This document shows positions 7,777 to 16,018 of a stretch of 64,000 nucleotides of DNA, piece after piece. The number at the start of each line of letters is the position of its first letter. Within the stretch, counting starts at the first letter, position 1. Under the pieces are notes generated by a model. It searched no databases. It saw only the letters and a list, made by a program, of their open reading frames with translations, and was not told the origin of the DNA. This stretch comes from Streptosporangium pseudovulgare. Lineage in GTDB: Bacteria; Actinomycetota; Actinomycetes; Streptosporangiales; Streptosporangiaceae. The position numbers were made by a program, and so were the translations under genes. The stretch is taken from the NCBI RefSeq assembly GCF_014648055.1, contig NZ_BMQJ01000017.1:121103-185102 (forward strand). The letters are read 5' to 3'.

Positions 7777-8703
7777 ATGCGGAGCATCTGGAAAGGCGCG
7801 ATCGCGTTCGGGCTGGTCACGATCCCGGTCGGGGTGCACACCGCGACCGAGCAGCGCAACGTCACCTTCAACCTCGTGCACAAGGAGGACGCCGGCCGGG
7901 TCAGGTTCCGGAGGATCTGCGAGGTCTGCGAGCAGGAGGTGCCCTACGCCGACGTCGCCAAGGGCTACGAACTGCCGACCGGCGAGATGGTCGTCCTGGA
8001 GAGCGAGGACTTCGAGGACCTGCCGCTCTCGACCTCGCGGCGGATCGAGGTGCTCCAGTTCTCCCCGGCCGCCCAGATCGACCCCATCCTGCTGAACAAG
8101 TCCTACTACCTGGAGCCCGACTCCGAGGGCGTGCGTCCCTACGTGCTGCTGCGCGACGCGCTCGAACGCTCCGGGCGGGTGGCGATCGTCAAGGTCGCGC
8201 TGCGGCAGCGCGAGTCGCTGGCGGTCCTCCGGGTCAGGGAGGGGGTGTTCGTGCTGGAGACGATGCTCTGGCCCGACGAGGTGCGTCAGGCCGACTTCGG
8301 GTTCCTGGAGGAGGAGGCCGAGGTTCGTCCCCAGGAGCTGAGGATGGCCGAGTCGCTGATCGACAGCATGGTCGCCGACTTCGACCCCGCGCTGTACAAG
8401 GACGCCTACCGGGAGGCGCTCCAGGAGGTCATCGAGGCCAAGGTCGCGGGACGCGAGGTCGTCGTGCCGGCCGCGGCGCCCGAACCCGGTCCCGCGCCCG
8501 ACCTGATGGCCGCGCTCCGCGCCAGCGTCGAGGCGGCCAAGCGCCGGCAGCCGTCCGGCGGGGCGCCGGCCGCCGCGCGCGGGTCCGCCCGCGCAGCCGG
8601 AGAGGGCGGGGCCCGGGGGCGAGCCGGGGAGCAGGGGGAGAAGACCGGGGAGCAGGGGGCGGAGAAGGCGCCGCGCAGGGGGAAGGCGCGCCGCCCCGCC
8701 TGA
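7777..8703 (+). CDS. ku: Ku protein (bacterial NHEJ)
   Basis: A 308-residue bacterial Ku. The N-terminus MRSIWKGAIAFGLVTIPV and the blocks VPYADVAKGYEL and NKSYYLEP are diagnostic. It forms a homodimeric ring on double-strand DNA ends and recruits the LigD ligase; no ligD is in this window. After about residue 245 comes a Lys/Arg/Gly/Ala-rich tail, as in other actinobacterial Ku proteins, where such tails bind DNA. The ATG has CAGGGAGAG upstream. The gene is divergent from the acidic repeat protein and tetR. Confidence 0.96.
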   Translation: MRSIWKGAIAFGLVTIPVGVHTATEQRNVTFNLVHKEDAGRVRFRRICEVCEQEVPYADVAKGYELPTGEMVVLESEDFEDLPLSTSRRIEVLQFSPAAQIDPILLNKSYYLEPDSEGVRPYVLLRDALERSGRVAIVKVALRQRESLAVLRVREGVFVLETMLWPDEVRQADFGFLEEEAEVRPQELRMAESLIDSMVADFDPALYKDAYREALQEVIEAKVAGREVVVPAAAPEPGPAPDLMAALRASVEAAKRRQPSGGAPAAARGSARAAGEGGARGRAGEQGEKTGEQGAEKAPRRGKARRPA

Positions 8704-8794
8704 CGCCGCGGTACCGGGGCGGGACCGTCCCCGGTACGGCGGAGGCCACCGTACGGCGGCGGTCGTTCCGCTCCCGGGAGCGCGGAAACGCGGG

Positions 8795-8835
8795 GACGGG
8801 GGCCCCGCCGGCTCGACGCCGGTGAGGCCCCCGTC
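8795..8835. terminator. Hairpin between convergent ku and secreted-protein gene
   Basis: A 10-bp stem, GACGGGGGCC (8795-8804) with GGCCCCCGTC (8826-8835). The 21-nt loop contains a smaller CCGGC/GCCGG pairing. It lies between two convergent stops. Confidence 0.65.
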
Positions 8836-8877
8836 GTGATGCGCGCGGAGCGAGGTCCGCCCGCGACCGGTGGAGCG

Positions 8878-9264
8878 TCAGCTGGTCGGCGCGGCCGCGT
8901 CGCCGCCGCCACCGCCGCCCTCGCCCCGGCGGCGCTCGGGCTCGCCGATCACCGGGTTGAAGCGCTCGAACTCGAAGTCACGGCGGGTCTGGGCCTGGCG
9001 CTCGCGCTGGGCCTGGGCGTTGTCGCCGTGCACGTCGTTGCGGTTGTTGTTGACGGTGGTGACCCTCAGCCTGAAGCGCCGGTGGCTCCAGTGGCGGCCG
9101 CCGCAGCCGCCCCAGCCGCCGCCGCAGCCGCAGCCGGTCTGGAAGCCGGCGATGGTGGTCGGCGCCACGGTGGCGCCGGCGGCCGTGGTGGCCGCGCCCA
9201 GGCTGACGATGCCGCCGGTCATCGCGGTACCGACCGCGAGGCCAGCAAGAACAGTCTTGAACAT
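8878..9264 (-). CDS. Small secreted Gly/Cys-rich protein (paralogue A)
   Basis: A 128-residue protein with a signal peptide (MFKTVLAGLAVGTAMTGGIV, then Ala-rich). The mature part has a Cys/Gly/Trp cluster (GCGCGGGWGGCGG), a basic segment, the block FRLRVTTVNNN, a Gln/Arg-rich charged helix (AQAQRERQAQTRRDFEF) and a Gly-rich tail. The gene 378 bp upstream encodes a clear paralogue. I recognise no family. An exported cell-surface or structural role is inference. The ATG follows AAAGGGGATGGACAA. A 6-bp GAGCGG hairpin lies in the 5' region (9284-9299). Confidence 0.72.
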   Translation of the reverse strand: MFKTVLAGLAVGTAMTGGIVSLGAATTAAGATVAPTTIAGFQTGCGCGGGWGGCGGRHWSHRRFRLRVTTVNNNRNDVHGDNAQAQRERQAQTRRDFEFERFNPVIGEPERRRGEGGGGGGDAAAPTS

Positions 9265-9642
9265 TTGTCCATCCCCTTTGTGTGAGCGGTTCCCCGCTCG
9301 TTTTCTCTGCGCTTTTTGAAAAACCGCGTGCCGTCCCCCGGATGGCGCGCCGTTACGGGCGGCGGCCATGGAATGGGATTTCCGGCGGCGCCGGCCGCCC
9401 GGCCCCATTCGGACGATGCCGTACGGGAATGCCCGTGTCGGCCGGTGGGCGCCGTGCCGGGTCGTTTCGTCTCCCCGGGGCACCCGAGCCCGCCGGGCGG
9501 TCACCGTCTTTCGCGGAGAACGGCGCCCCCGTGCGGGCCCGGGCCTCACCCCCCGGGCGGGTTGGAACTCGTCACGGTCACGAGCCGGATCGCGCGCGGT
9601 CACCTGCTAGGGCCGCGTGCCGCGTCCCGGCCGGGCGACCGG
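9265..9642. other. 378-bp intergenic region between the two paralogues
   Basis: It contains the ribosome-binding site and a GAGCGG-TTCC-CCGCTC hairpin at 9284-9299 just upstream of paralogue A. The rest is GC-rich with no convincing gene. The spacing suggests each paralogue has its own promoter. Confidence 0.5.
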
Positions 9643-10002
9643 TCAGTCCTCGCCACCCACGAACGGGTCGAACCGGTTGAACTCGAAGTCCCGGTCCTCC
9701 TGGAACTGGCGCTGACGCTGAGCCTGCAGGTTGTCGCCCCGGACGTTGTTGTGGTTGTTGTTGACGGTGATGACCCTCAGCCGGAAGCGGTTGTGGCTGC
9801 ACCGGCGACCACAGCCGCCGCCACAACCGCAACGACGCCAGCCGCAGCCGCCGCCGCCACAGGTCTGGAAGCCGGCGACGGTGGTCTGGGCCACGGCGGC
9901 GTTGGCCGCGGTCGCGGTGGTGGCCGCGCCCAGGCTGACGATGCCGCCGGCCAGCGCCGTGCTGACCGCGAGACCGGCGAAGACGCTCTTGAACTTGGGC
10001 AT
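9643..10002 (-). CDS. Small secreted Gly/Cys-rich protein (paralogue B)
   Basis: A 119-residue paralogue of the downstream gene. It shares the signal peptide core (GGIVSLGAATTA), the TTVAGFQT segment, a Cys/Gly cluster (eight Cys over about 25 residues), FRLRVITVNNN, VRGDN, QAQRQRQ and RDFEFNRFDP. The order signal peptide, Cys/Gly knot, beta-like strand, charged helix is conserved, while the Cys spacing and tail differ. The function is unknown. The ATG at 10002 follows AAGGGGGAAACGCA. Two inverted repeats lie just upstream (10040-10094). Confidence 0.72.
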   Translation of the reverse strand: MPKFKSVFAGLAVSTALAGGIVSLGAATTATAANAAVAQTTVAGFQTCGGGGCGWRRCGCGGGCGRRCSHNRFRLRVITVNNNHNNVRGDNLQAQRQRQFQEDRDFEFNRFDPFVGGED

Positions 10003-10039
10003 TGCGTTTCCCCCTTGAAAGGATCGGTTGCCCCGCTCT

Positions 10040-10094
10040 GACATTTTCGCGATTCCTCGGAAAATGTCCGAGATGGCCCTTAAGGGCCGATCTC
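10040..10094. promoter_or_regulatory. Paired inverted repeats in a divergent promoter region
   Basis: GACATTTTC (10040-10048) pairs with GAAAATGTC (10060-10068). Next to it is the perfect palindrome GGCCCTTAAGGGCC (10075-10088), flanked by GAGAT and ATCTC. They lie between paralogue B (minus) and the hydrolase (plus), and an AT-rich stretch follows (10140-10215). They could be operators or leader structures; no regulator is identified. Confidence 0.5.
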
Positions 10095-10303
10095 TCGCAG
10101 ACTTGATTTCCGTCCACCTTGGGCAACAAACAGAGATTGGCGGCTTTTACTTCTGCCTTATCTATTTATCGCCGCGGTTAGACTCTTATTAATTGTTTTG
10201 CTGTGAAATGTCTTTAATGTCGCTTTTGTGTCGAGGTGGGGAGGTGACCGGCTATCGTCGAACCAGAGGCCGTCACGGGCGCGACACGAGAGGACGAGGG
10301 GTC

Positions 10304-11245
10304 ATGGAGCCGATTCCGGTCTGGCCGGGCGAGATGGTCGACATCGGAGGGCAGCGCCTCCACGTGCGGGCCACCCCGCCGGGACCGGCGGAGACCGCCG
10401 TCTACGTGCACGGACTGGCCGGCTCCGCGACGAACTGGACCGACCTGATGGGCCACCTGTCGGACCTGGTCACCGGGCACGCCGTCGACCTCCCGGGAGC
10501 CGGGCACTCCCCGGAGCCGCCCGACGGCGACTACTCGGTCGACGCCCACGCCCGCTCGGTGGCCGCGCTGGTCGAGCGGATCTCGGCCGGGCCCGTCCAC
10601 CTGTTCGGCAACTCCCTGGGCGGCGCGGTCTCGGTGCGGATCGCCGCGACCCGTCCGGACCTGGTCCGCTCCCTCACGCTCGTCTCCCCGGCGCTGCCCG
10701 ACCTGACCCCCCGGTACGGCCCGGCGCGGGTGGCCCTGTCGACGGTGCCGAGGCTGGGCGACTGGGCCGCGAACCGGCTCAGCATGCTGCCGCCGGAGCG
10801 CAGGATCAACGCCACGATGGCCATGTGCTACGCCGACCTCGGCCGCGTCCACCCCGACCGGCTGCGCGAGGCCGCCGAGGAACTGCGCCGCCGGGACGGC
10901 CTGCCGTACGCCGGGGCGTCGATGATCGGCTCGGCGCGCGGGCTCGTCGCCGAGTACTTCCGGCGCGGCGAGGACAACCTCTGGCGGCAGGCGGCCAGGG
11001 TGACCGCGCCCACGCTGGTCGTCCACGGCCGCTACGACCGGCTGGTCAACCCCCGGATGGCGGCCCGTGCCTGGCGGACGTTCCCGCGCGTGCGACTGGT
11101 GCTGCTGCCCGACGCCGGGCACGTGGCACAGATGGAGGTCCCGGAGCGGGTGGCCAGGGAGGCCAGGCAGCTCATCACCGAGAGCACCGGGAGCGCCGGG
11201 AACGCCCGGAGTGCCGGGAGTGCCCGGTCGCGGATCGGGGAATGA
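10304..11245 (+). CDS. Alpha/beta hydrolase
   Basis: A 313-residue alpha/beta hydrolase fold protein. Visible features are YVHGLAGSATNW (oxyanion loop), the nucleophile elbow GNSLGG, HGRYDRLV (acid loop) and DAGHVAQME (catalytic His). The C-terminal 25 residues are Gly/Ser/Ala/Arg-rich and look dispensable. The substrate is unknown. The ATG at 10304 follows GGACGAGGGG and is preferred over the longer open frame. The position before moeZ recalls the lipV neighbourhood of mycobacteria, but the two genes need not be linked. Confidence 0.85.
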   Translation: MEPIPVWPGEMVDIGGQRLHVRATPPGPAETAVYVHGLAGSATNWTDLMGHLSDLVTGHAVDLPGAGHSPEPPDGDYSVDAHARSVAALVERISAGPVHLFGNSLGGAVSVRIAATRPDLVRSLTLVSPALPDLTPRYGPARVALSTVPRLGDWAANRLSMLPPERRINATMAMCYADLGRVHPDRLREAAEELRRRDGLPYAGASMIGSARGLVAEYFRRGEDNLWRQAARVTAPTLVVHGRYDRLVNPRMAARAWRTFPRVRLVLLPDAGHVAQMEVPERVAREARQLITESTGSAGNARSAGSARSRIGE

Positions 11246-11335
11246 CCGGGGCGTCCCCCGGGTTGTCAGTGGTGCGCGCCGTGCTCGCCCTGTGCCCGGC
11301 CGCCCCTTGAAGACCCCTGAAACGGGAGCAGAACT

Positions 11336-12517
11336 GTGTCGTTGCCACCGCTGGTAGAGCCGGCAGCCGAGCTGTCCGTCGACGAGGTGCGTCGTTACTC
11401 GCGCCATCTGATCATTCCCGACGTGGGGATGGCCGGTCAGAAGCGCCTGAAGAACGCCAAGGTGCTCTGTGTGGGCGCCGGCGGCCTCGGCTCACCCGCG
11501 CTGCTGTACCTCGCGGCCGCGGGCGTGGGCACGCTGGGCGTGATCGACTTCGACGTCGTCGACGAGTCCAACCTGCAGCGCCAGGTCATCCACGGCCAGT
11601 CCGACGTCGGCCGCCTCAAGGCCGAGAGCGCCGCCGCCAGCGTCCGGGAGATCAACCCGCTGATCGACGTGGTCGTGCACAACGTCGCGCTGAGCACCGA
11701 CAACGTCATGGAGATCTTCTCCGGGTACGACCTGATCGTCGACGGCACCGACAACTTCGCCACCCGCTACATGGTGAACGACGCCGCGGTCCTGCTCGGC
11801 AAGCCGTACGTCTGGGGCTCGATCTACCGCTTCGACGGCCAGGCCAGCGTGTTCTGGGCCGAGCACGGCCCCTGCTACCGCTGCCTCTACCCCGAGCCCC
11901 CGCCCCCCGGCATGGTGCCCTCCTGCGCCGAGGGCGGCGTGCTCGGCGTGCTGTGCGCCTCGGTCGGCTCCATCCAGGTCAACGAGGCCATCAAGCTCAT
12001 CGCCGGCATCGGCGAGCCGCTGGTCGGCCGCCTGATGATCTACGATGCCCTGGAGATGAACTACCGCTCGGTCAAGGTCCGCAAGGACCCCGAGTGCGTG
12101 CTCTGCGGCAAGAACCCGACGGTCACCGAGCTGCTCGACGACTACGAGGCGTTCTGCGGCGCGGTCTCGGCCGAGGCCCAGGAGGCCGCCTCCGGCTCCA
12201 CGATCAGCGCGGCCGACCTCAAGGCCATGCAGGACGCCGGCGAGGACGTCTTCGTCGTCGACGTCCGCGAGCCGAACGAGTACGAGATCGTCTCCATCCC
12301 CGGCGCCGTGCTCATCCCCAAGGGCGAGTTCCTCAACGGCTCCGCGCTGGAGCGGCTCCCGCAGGACAAGAAGATCGTCCTGCACTGCAAGTCCGGCGCC
12401 CGGTCCGCCGAGTGCCTGGCGATCGTCAAGAACGCCGGTTTCTCCGACGCCGTCCACGTGGGCGGCGGCGTGCTGAGCTGGGTCAAGACGATCGACCCGA
12501 GCCTGCCGACCTACTGA
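11336..12517 (+). CDS. moeZ: MoeZ: adenylyltransferase/sulfurtransferase (ThiF-rhodanese)
   Basis: A 393-residue two-domain protein. The N-terminal ThiF/MoeB E1-like domain (about residues 20-250) has the ATP-binding GAGGLGSP, the DGTDNF block and Zn-binding CYRC and CVLC pairs. The C-terminal rhodanese domain (about 290-393) carries the active-site loop CKSGARS near residue 350. MoeZ adenylates and sulfurates the C-terminus of small sulfur carriers (MoaD, ThiS, CysO types) for molybdopterin, thiamine or cysteine synthesis. The GTG start follows GGGAGCAG. moaE is 44 kb away in the same window. Confidence 0.96.
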   Translation: MSLPPLVEPAAELSVDEVRRYSRHLIIPDVGMAGQKRLKNAKVLCVGAGGLGSPALLYLAAAGVGTLGVIDFDVVDESNLQRQVIHGQSDVGRLKAESAAASVREINPLIDVVVHNVALSTDNVMEIFSGYDLIVDGTDNFATRYMVNDAAVLLGKPYVWGSIYRFDGQASVFWAEHGPCYRCLYPEPPPPGMVPSCAEGGVLGVLCASVGSIQVNEAIKLIAGIGEPLVGRLMIYDALEMNYRSVKVRKDPECVLCGKNPTVTELLDDYEAFCGAVSAEAQEAASGSTISAADLKAMQDAGEDVFVVDVREPNEYEIVSIPGAVLIPKGEFLNGSALERLPQDKKIVLHCKSGARSAECLAIVKNAGFSDAVHVGGGVLSWVKTIDPSLPTY

Positions 12518-12606
12518 TCGGACGAGGGGCGGCGTCGCCCGGCGGCCCGGTGGCCGCGGACGACCCCGGCCCACCGGCCGCCGAACGGGCGGCCACCCCC
12601 GTACGG

Positions 12607-12639
12607 CCGCCCGGCCGCGCACCCCGCGCGGCCGGGCGG
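12607..12639 (+). terminator. Hairpin downstream of moeZ
   Basis: A perfect 14-bp GC stem (12607-12620 with 12626-12639) with a 5-nt ACCCC loop and no T-tract, 90 nt after the moeZ stop. Confidence 0.7.
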
Positions 12640-12777
12640 TCGTCGTTCCACCGCGGTCCCGGTCGGCATCCGCGGAGTTTCCCGCCGGTTCTCACGAGGG
12701 CTCGCGCCGACCTCCGCGGCGGTTCACACTTGCTTTTGTGGCGGTTCGCACTCTTCCGGCCGCACTAAGGTCAAGGC

Positions 12778-13512
12778 GTGAGCGGGATTGACGATCGGCG
12801 AGGGCGAGCCTGGCCGACGCTGGTCGTCGCCTCGCTGCTCACGCTGACCTGCGTGATCGTGGCCGGAGTGGCGGCTCGCACCGCCGCGGCCGAGCTCACC
12901 CGCGGGCCGACCCCCGCCGAGCTGGAGCGGGCCTCCCTCGGCGAGCTGGCCCGGCGCTGGCAGACCTGGCCCGCCGGGCGGATCTTCCCCGAGTCCGTCG
13001 GCTACGCCGCCGAGCAGGGCGGGCGGGAGAACGCCCTGCGCGTGGGCATCTCACCGGAGACCCGGTGCGACCGGGCGGTGGACGCCGGGCTCCACGGGGC
13101 GCTGCGCCGGGCCGGGTGCCGGGGGATCCTGCGCGCCACCTACATCGACGGGCTCCAGGGGATCGTCGTCACCGTCGGCGTCGCGGCCTTCGGGACGGAG
13201 CGGGGCGCCGCCGCGGCGGAGGCGGCGCTGCCCGGGGGCGACCGTCCGGCGCCGGGCCTGCGGGCGCTGGCCTACCCCGGCACCGTCACCGACCGGTTCG
13301 GCCAGGACGAGCGGCAGGGCGGCCTGGCGCGGCGGGCCGGGCCGTACCTGGTGCTGGCCACGTTCGGGCAGGTGGACGGCCGGCCCGCCCGCGCGGCCGG
13401 GACCCAGCGGCCGACCGTGTTCGCCTTCGCCGGCGACATCGCCGACCGGATCCTCGCCGACCTCGCCACGCCCGCGCGGCCCGACTGCGCCTCCGCGGAG
13501 TGGCGGTGCTGA
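12778..13512 (+). CDS. Membrane-anchored protein of subtilase module 1
   Basis: A 244-residue protein with one N-terminal transmembrane helix (WPTLVVASLLTLTCVIVAG) and an extracytoplasmic domain. It is a paralogue of the product at 15074-16018. They share RRWQTWP/GRWRTWP, an IFPE/VFPT segment, two similarly placed Cys (one in AGC/QGC), LRATYxD, VVTVGxAxxG, AYPGT/AFPGT and GPYLV/GPYIV. I know no named family. The GTG at 12778 follows TAAGGT by 6 nt, so it is probably leaderless. Its end overlaps the start of the downstream secreted subtilase by 7 nt. I infer it is a partner, chaperone, inhibitor or substrate of that protease. Confidence 0.72.
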   Translation: MSGIDDRRGRAWPTLVVASLLTLTCVIVAGVAARTAAAELTRGPTPAELERASLGELARRWQTWPAGRIFPESVGYAAEQGGRENALRVGISPETRCDRAVDAGLHGALRRAGCRGILRATYIDGLQGIVVTVGVAAFGTERGAAAAEAALPGGDRPAPGLRALAYPGTVTDRFGQDERQGGLARRAGPYLVLATFGQVDGRPARAAGTQRPTVFAFAGDIADRILADLATPARPDCASAEWRC

Positions 13513-15041
13513 GGCGCACGGTGCCGGGGAGCGCCGTGCCGGGGAGCGCGGTGACGCCGGGACGGGCGGTCCCGGCGGTCCCGGCGGTTCCGGTGGCGCC
13601 GAGGCGGACGGCCACGGCGGCGCCGAGACGCGCGGTCCCGGCGGTCGCGGCGTTCCTCCTGGCCGCGGCCGCTACGGCGGGCCCCGCCACCGCCGCCCGC
13701 GCCGACGACGTGCGGACCGCCCAGGAGCCGGTTCTGCGGACGCTGGACCTGCCGAACGCCTGGCGGACCTCCAGGGGCGAGAACGTGACGGTCGCGGTGC
13801 TCGACTCGGGGGTGGACGCGACCCACCGCGACCTCGCCGGCTCGGTGGTGCAGGGCAGGGACTTCACCCGGGGCGCCAACCCGCCGGGCGTCGCCCCCGC
13901 GCGGCTGCACGGCACCTACATGGCCTCGCTCATCGCCGGGCACGGGCACGGTCCGGGCGACGCCGACGGGGTCGTCGGCGTGGCGCCGGAGGCCGAGGTG
14001 CTGTCGGTGCGGGTGATCCTGGAGGACGAGGAGCCGGGCTTCCGGCGGTTCAACACCGCCGCGCGGTTCGAGAACGTGGTCGCCAGGGGCGTCCGGTACG
14101 CCGTGGACCACGGCGCCGACGTGATCAACATGTCGATCTCCAAGGAACTGGCGACGGAGGAGGAACGGGCGGCGATCCGCTACGCGATCTCCAAGGGGGT
14201 CGTGCTGGTCGCCGCCGCGGGCAACGACGGGGCCCGGGAGTCCGCCGGGACGGGCTACGCCCCCTACTCCTACCCGGCCGCCTTCCCCGGGGTCGTCTCG
14301 GTCGCCGCGGCGGACCGGAGGCTGCGCCGGGCGTCGTTCTCCAACCGCAACCCCTCGGTGCTGCTGGCCGCGCCCGGGGTGGACGTCCTCGGCGCGGGAC
14401 CCGGCGACGAGTACTGGGTGGGCAGGGGCACCTCGCAGGCGGCAGCGCTGGTGTCGGGGGTAGCCGCCCTCATAAAAGCGAAATATCCGCGTATGTCGCC
14501 CGCGCTGGTGGCGCAGGCGCTCACCGCCGGAGCCACCCGGCGGCCGAGCGGCGGCTACGACACCGGCCTGGGGTTCGGGGTGGTCAACGCCTCCCGGGCG
14601 CTGGCCGAGGCCGCCAGGATCCACCGCCACACCCTGACCGCCCGGGCGGGTTCGCTCCAGGACCCCGCGCGCCCGGTCGGCCGCGCGGCCGGGCCGGTGC
14701 AGGTCGTACGGCGGGACCGGGACATGATCAACATGTACGGGGGGATCGCCGGGGCCGCGGGACTGGGGGCCGTCGCGTCCCTGGCGGTGCTCGCCGTCTC
14801 CGCCCGCGCCGCACGCCGCCGCCGGGCGGCCGGGCCGGTCCCGGACGACGAGGTCACCCGTGCCGCGCCGGAGAACGGCGGCGCGGTCATCCGTACCGCG
14901 CCGGAGAACGGCGATGCGGTCACCCGTGCCGCGCCGGAGAACGGCGATGCGATCATCCATGCCGCGCCGGAGAACGGCGGCGCGCGACCGGTTCCAGACG
15001 GCGGGGACACACGAACCACCCCGGGCGGCGGGGAGGCATAG
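13506..15041 (+). CDS. Secreted mycosin-like subtilase (S8), module 1
   Basis: A 511-residue S8 serine protease. It has a long Pro/Ala/Arg leader ending in a signal peptide, then the catalytic triad: Asp in VAVLDSGVD (about residue 98), His in LHGTYMAS (about 135) and Ser in GRGTSQAA (about 308), with the oxyanion Asn in AAAGNDG. A transmembrane helix follows (about 410-435), then a cytoplasmic tail with four 11-residue APENG repeats. The layout matches membrane-bound mycosins of type VII secretion, but no ESX genes are nearby. GTG 13506 has GGAG 5 nt upstream and overlaps the preceding gene, suggesting translational coupling. Confidence 0.88.
   Translation: MLRRTVPGSAVPGSAVTPGRAVPAVPAVPVAPRRTATAAPRRAVPAVAAFLLAAAATAGPATAARADDVRTAQEPVLRTLDLPNAWRTSRGENVTVAVLDSGVDATHRDLAGSVVQGRDFTRGANPPGVAPARLHGTYMASLIAGHGHGPGDADGVVGVAPEAEVLSVRVILEDEEPGFRRFNTAARFENVVARGVRYAVDHGADVINMSISKELATEEERAAIRYAISKGVVLVAAAGNDGARESAGTGYAPYSYPAAFPGVVSVAAADRRLRRASFSNRNPSVLLAAPGVDVLGAGPGDEYWVGRGTSQAAALVSGVAALIKAKYPRMSPALVAQALTAGATRRPSGGYDTGLGFGVVNASRALAEAARIHRHTLTARAGSLQDPARPVGRAAGPVQVVRRDRDMINMYGGIAGAAGLGAVASLAVLAVSARAARRRRAAGPVPDDEVTRAAPENGGAVIRTAPENGDAVTRAAPENGDAIIHAAPENGGARPVPDGGDTRTTPGGGEA
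14853..14984 (+). repeat. Four 33-bp tandem repeats in the subtilase tail
   Basis: Four consecutive 33-bp units share GCGCCGGAGAAC (starting at 14865, 14898, 14931 and 14964) and encode the 11-residue TRAAPENGGAV-type repeat in the cytoplasmic tail. They are in frame, so copy number can change without breaking the gene. Confidence 0.9.
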
Positions 15042-15073
15042 GGCGGCGGGGCCCGGCGACGTAGCATCGAAGT

Positions 15074-16018
15074 ATGTCGATGCCCGGGCGTTCGCAGGAG
15101 CCGCGACGGCGCCTGGTGGCCCCGGCGGCCGGTGCCCGCGGCGGGTGGCCGCCGCCCGGTTCCCGGGCGTCCGGCGCCGCGCGGGCGCGGCGGGGCCCCG
15201 CCCCCGCCGTCTCCCGGCGGGTCCGCCCCTGGCCGGCCGCGTCCCGCGACCGCGCCGCCGCCGAGCGCGTCGTGCGGGAGACCCTGGAGCAGGGGGTGCG
15301 GTTCCGCGCGGTCTTCCTGCTCCTGGCGGGCGTGATCCTGGTCATCGCCATGACCAACGTGCTGGTCGGCGCGGCCGGGCTGGTCCACGAGAGCGGGTCT
15401 CGCCCCCTCACCCCCGCCGAGCAGGACCGCTACGTCAAGGACGAGATCGCCGGGCGCTGGCGCACCTGGCCCGCGACCCTGGTCTTCCCCACCGAGCTGC
15501 AGTACGTCGGCCTGGGCGGGACGCAGCAGTACGCCCGCCGGATCGGCATGGCGCCCGAGGTCTCCTGCCGGGCCGGCACCGACGCCCCGGTCGGCGCGAC
15601 CCTCGCCGAGCAGGGCTGCCGCACGCTGCTGCGGGCCACCTACGCCGACCAGACCTCGACCTTCGTCGTCACCGTCGGCATCGCCGTCCTCGGCGACGAG
15701 GAGCGGCGGGCGGCGGCCACCTCCCGGCTGGCCGTCGACGACCGGGTGGGGGTGCGGCCCGTGGCGTTCCCCGGTACGGCGAGCGCCCTGTTCGGCGCGG
15801 CCCAGCGCCAGCGCAACGCCTGGATCGGGGTCGGCCCCTACATCGTGTTCTTCACCGCGGGGTACGCCGACGGGCGCACCCGCGAGGCGGTCGCGCCGGA
15901 GGAGAACCTGCACAGCGAGCTGTGGCCGGTGGCGCAGTCGGTCGCCGGGCGCATCGCCCGGGCACTGGGCGACGAGCCCAGCGCCGTGCCCCAGTGCACC
16001 CAGGGGAACGTGTGCTGA
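15074..16018 (+). CDS. Membrane-anchored protein of subtilase module 2
   Basis: A 314-residue paralogue of the product at 12778-13512 with a longer cytoplasmic N-terminus (about 75 residues, Arg/Pro/Ala-rich). One transmembrane helix follows (FRAVFLLLAGVILVIAMTNV), then the shared extracytoplasmic domain (GRWRTWP, LRATYAD, VVTVGIAVLG, AFPGT, GPYIVFFTAG). The ATG at 15074 lies 7 nt after TAGCAT, consistent with leaderless transcription. The 3' end overlaps the next subtilase by 7 nt, exactly as in module 1. The function is unknown. Confidence 0.72.
   Translation: MSMPGRSQEPRRRLVAPAAGARGGWPPPGSRASGAARARRGPAPAVSRRVRPWPAASRDRAAAERVVRETLEQGVRFRAVFLLLAGVILVIAMTNVLVGAAGLVHESGSRPLTPAEQDRYVKDEIAGRWRTWPATLVFPTELQYVGLGGTQQYARRIGMAPEVSCRAGTDAPVGATLAEQGCRTLLRATYADQTSTFVVTVGIAVLGDEERRAAATSRLAVDDRVGVRPVAFPGTASALFGAAQRQRNAWIGVGPYIVFFTAGYADGRTREAVAPEENLHSELWPVAQSVAGRIARALGDEPSAVPQCTQGNVC

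Noticed and set aside
9316..10041. 241-codon plus-strand frame over the secreted paralogues
   Set aside because: It is antisense to genes with clear signal peptides, ribosome sites and mutual homology.
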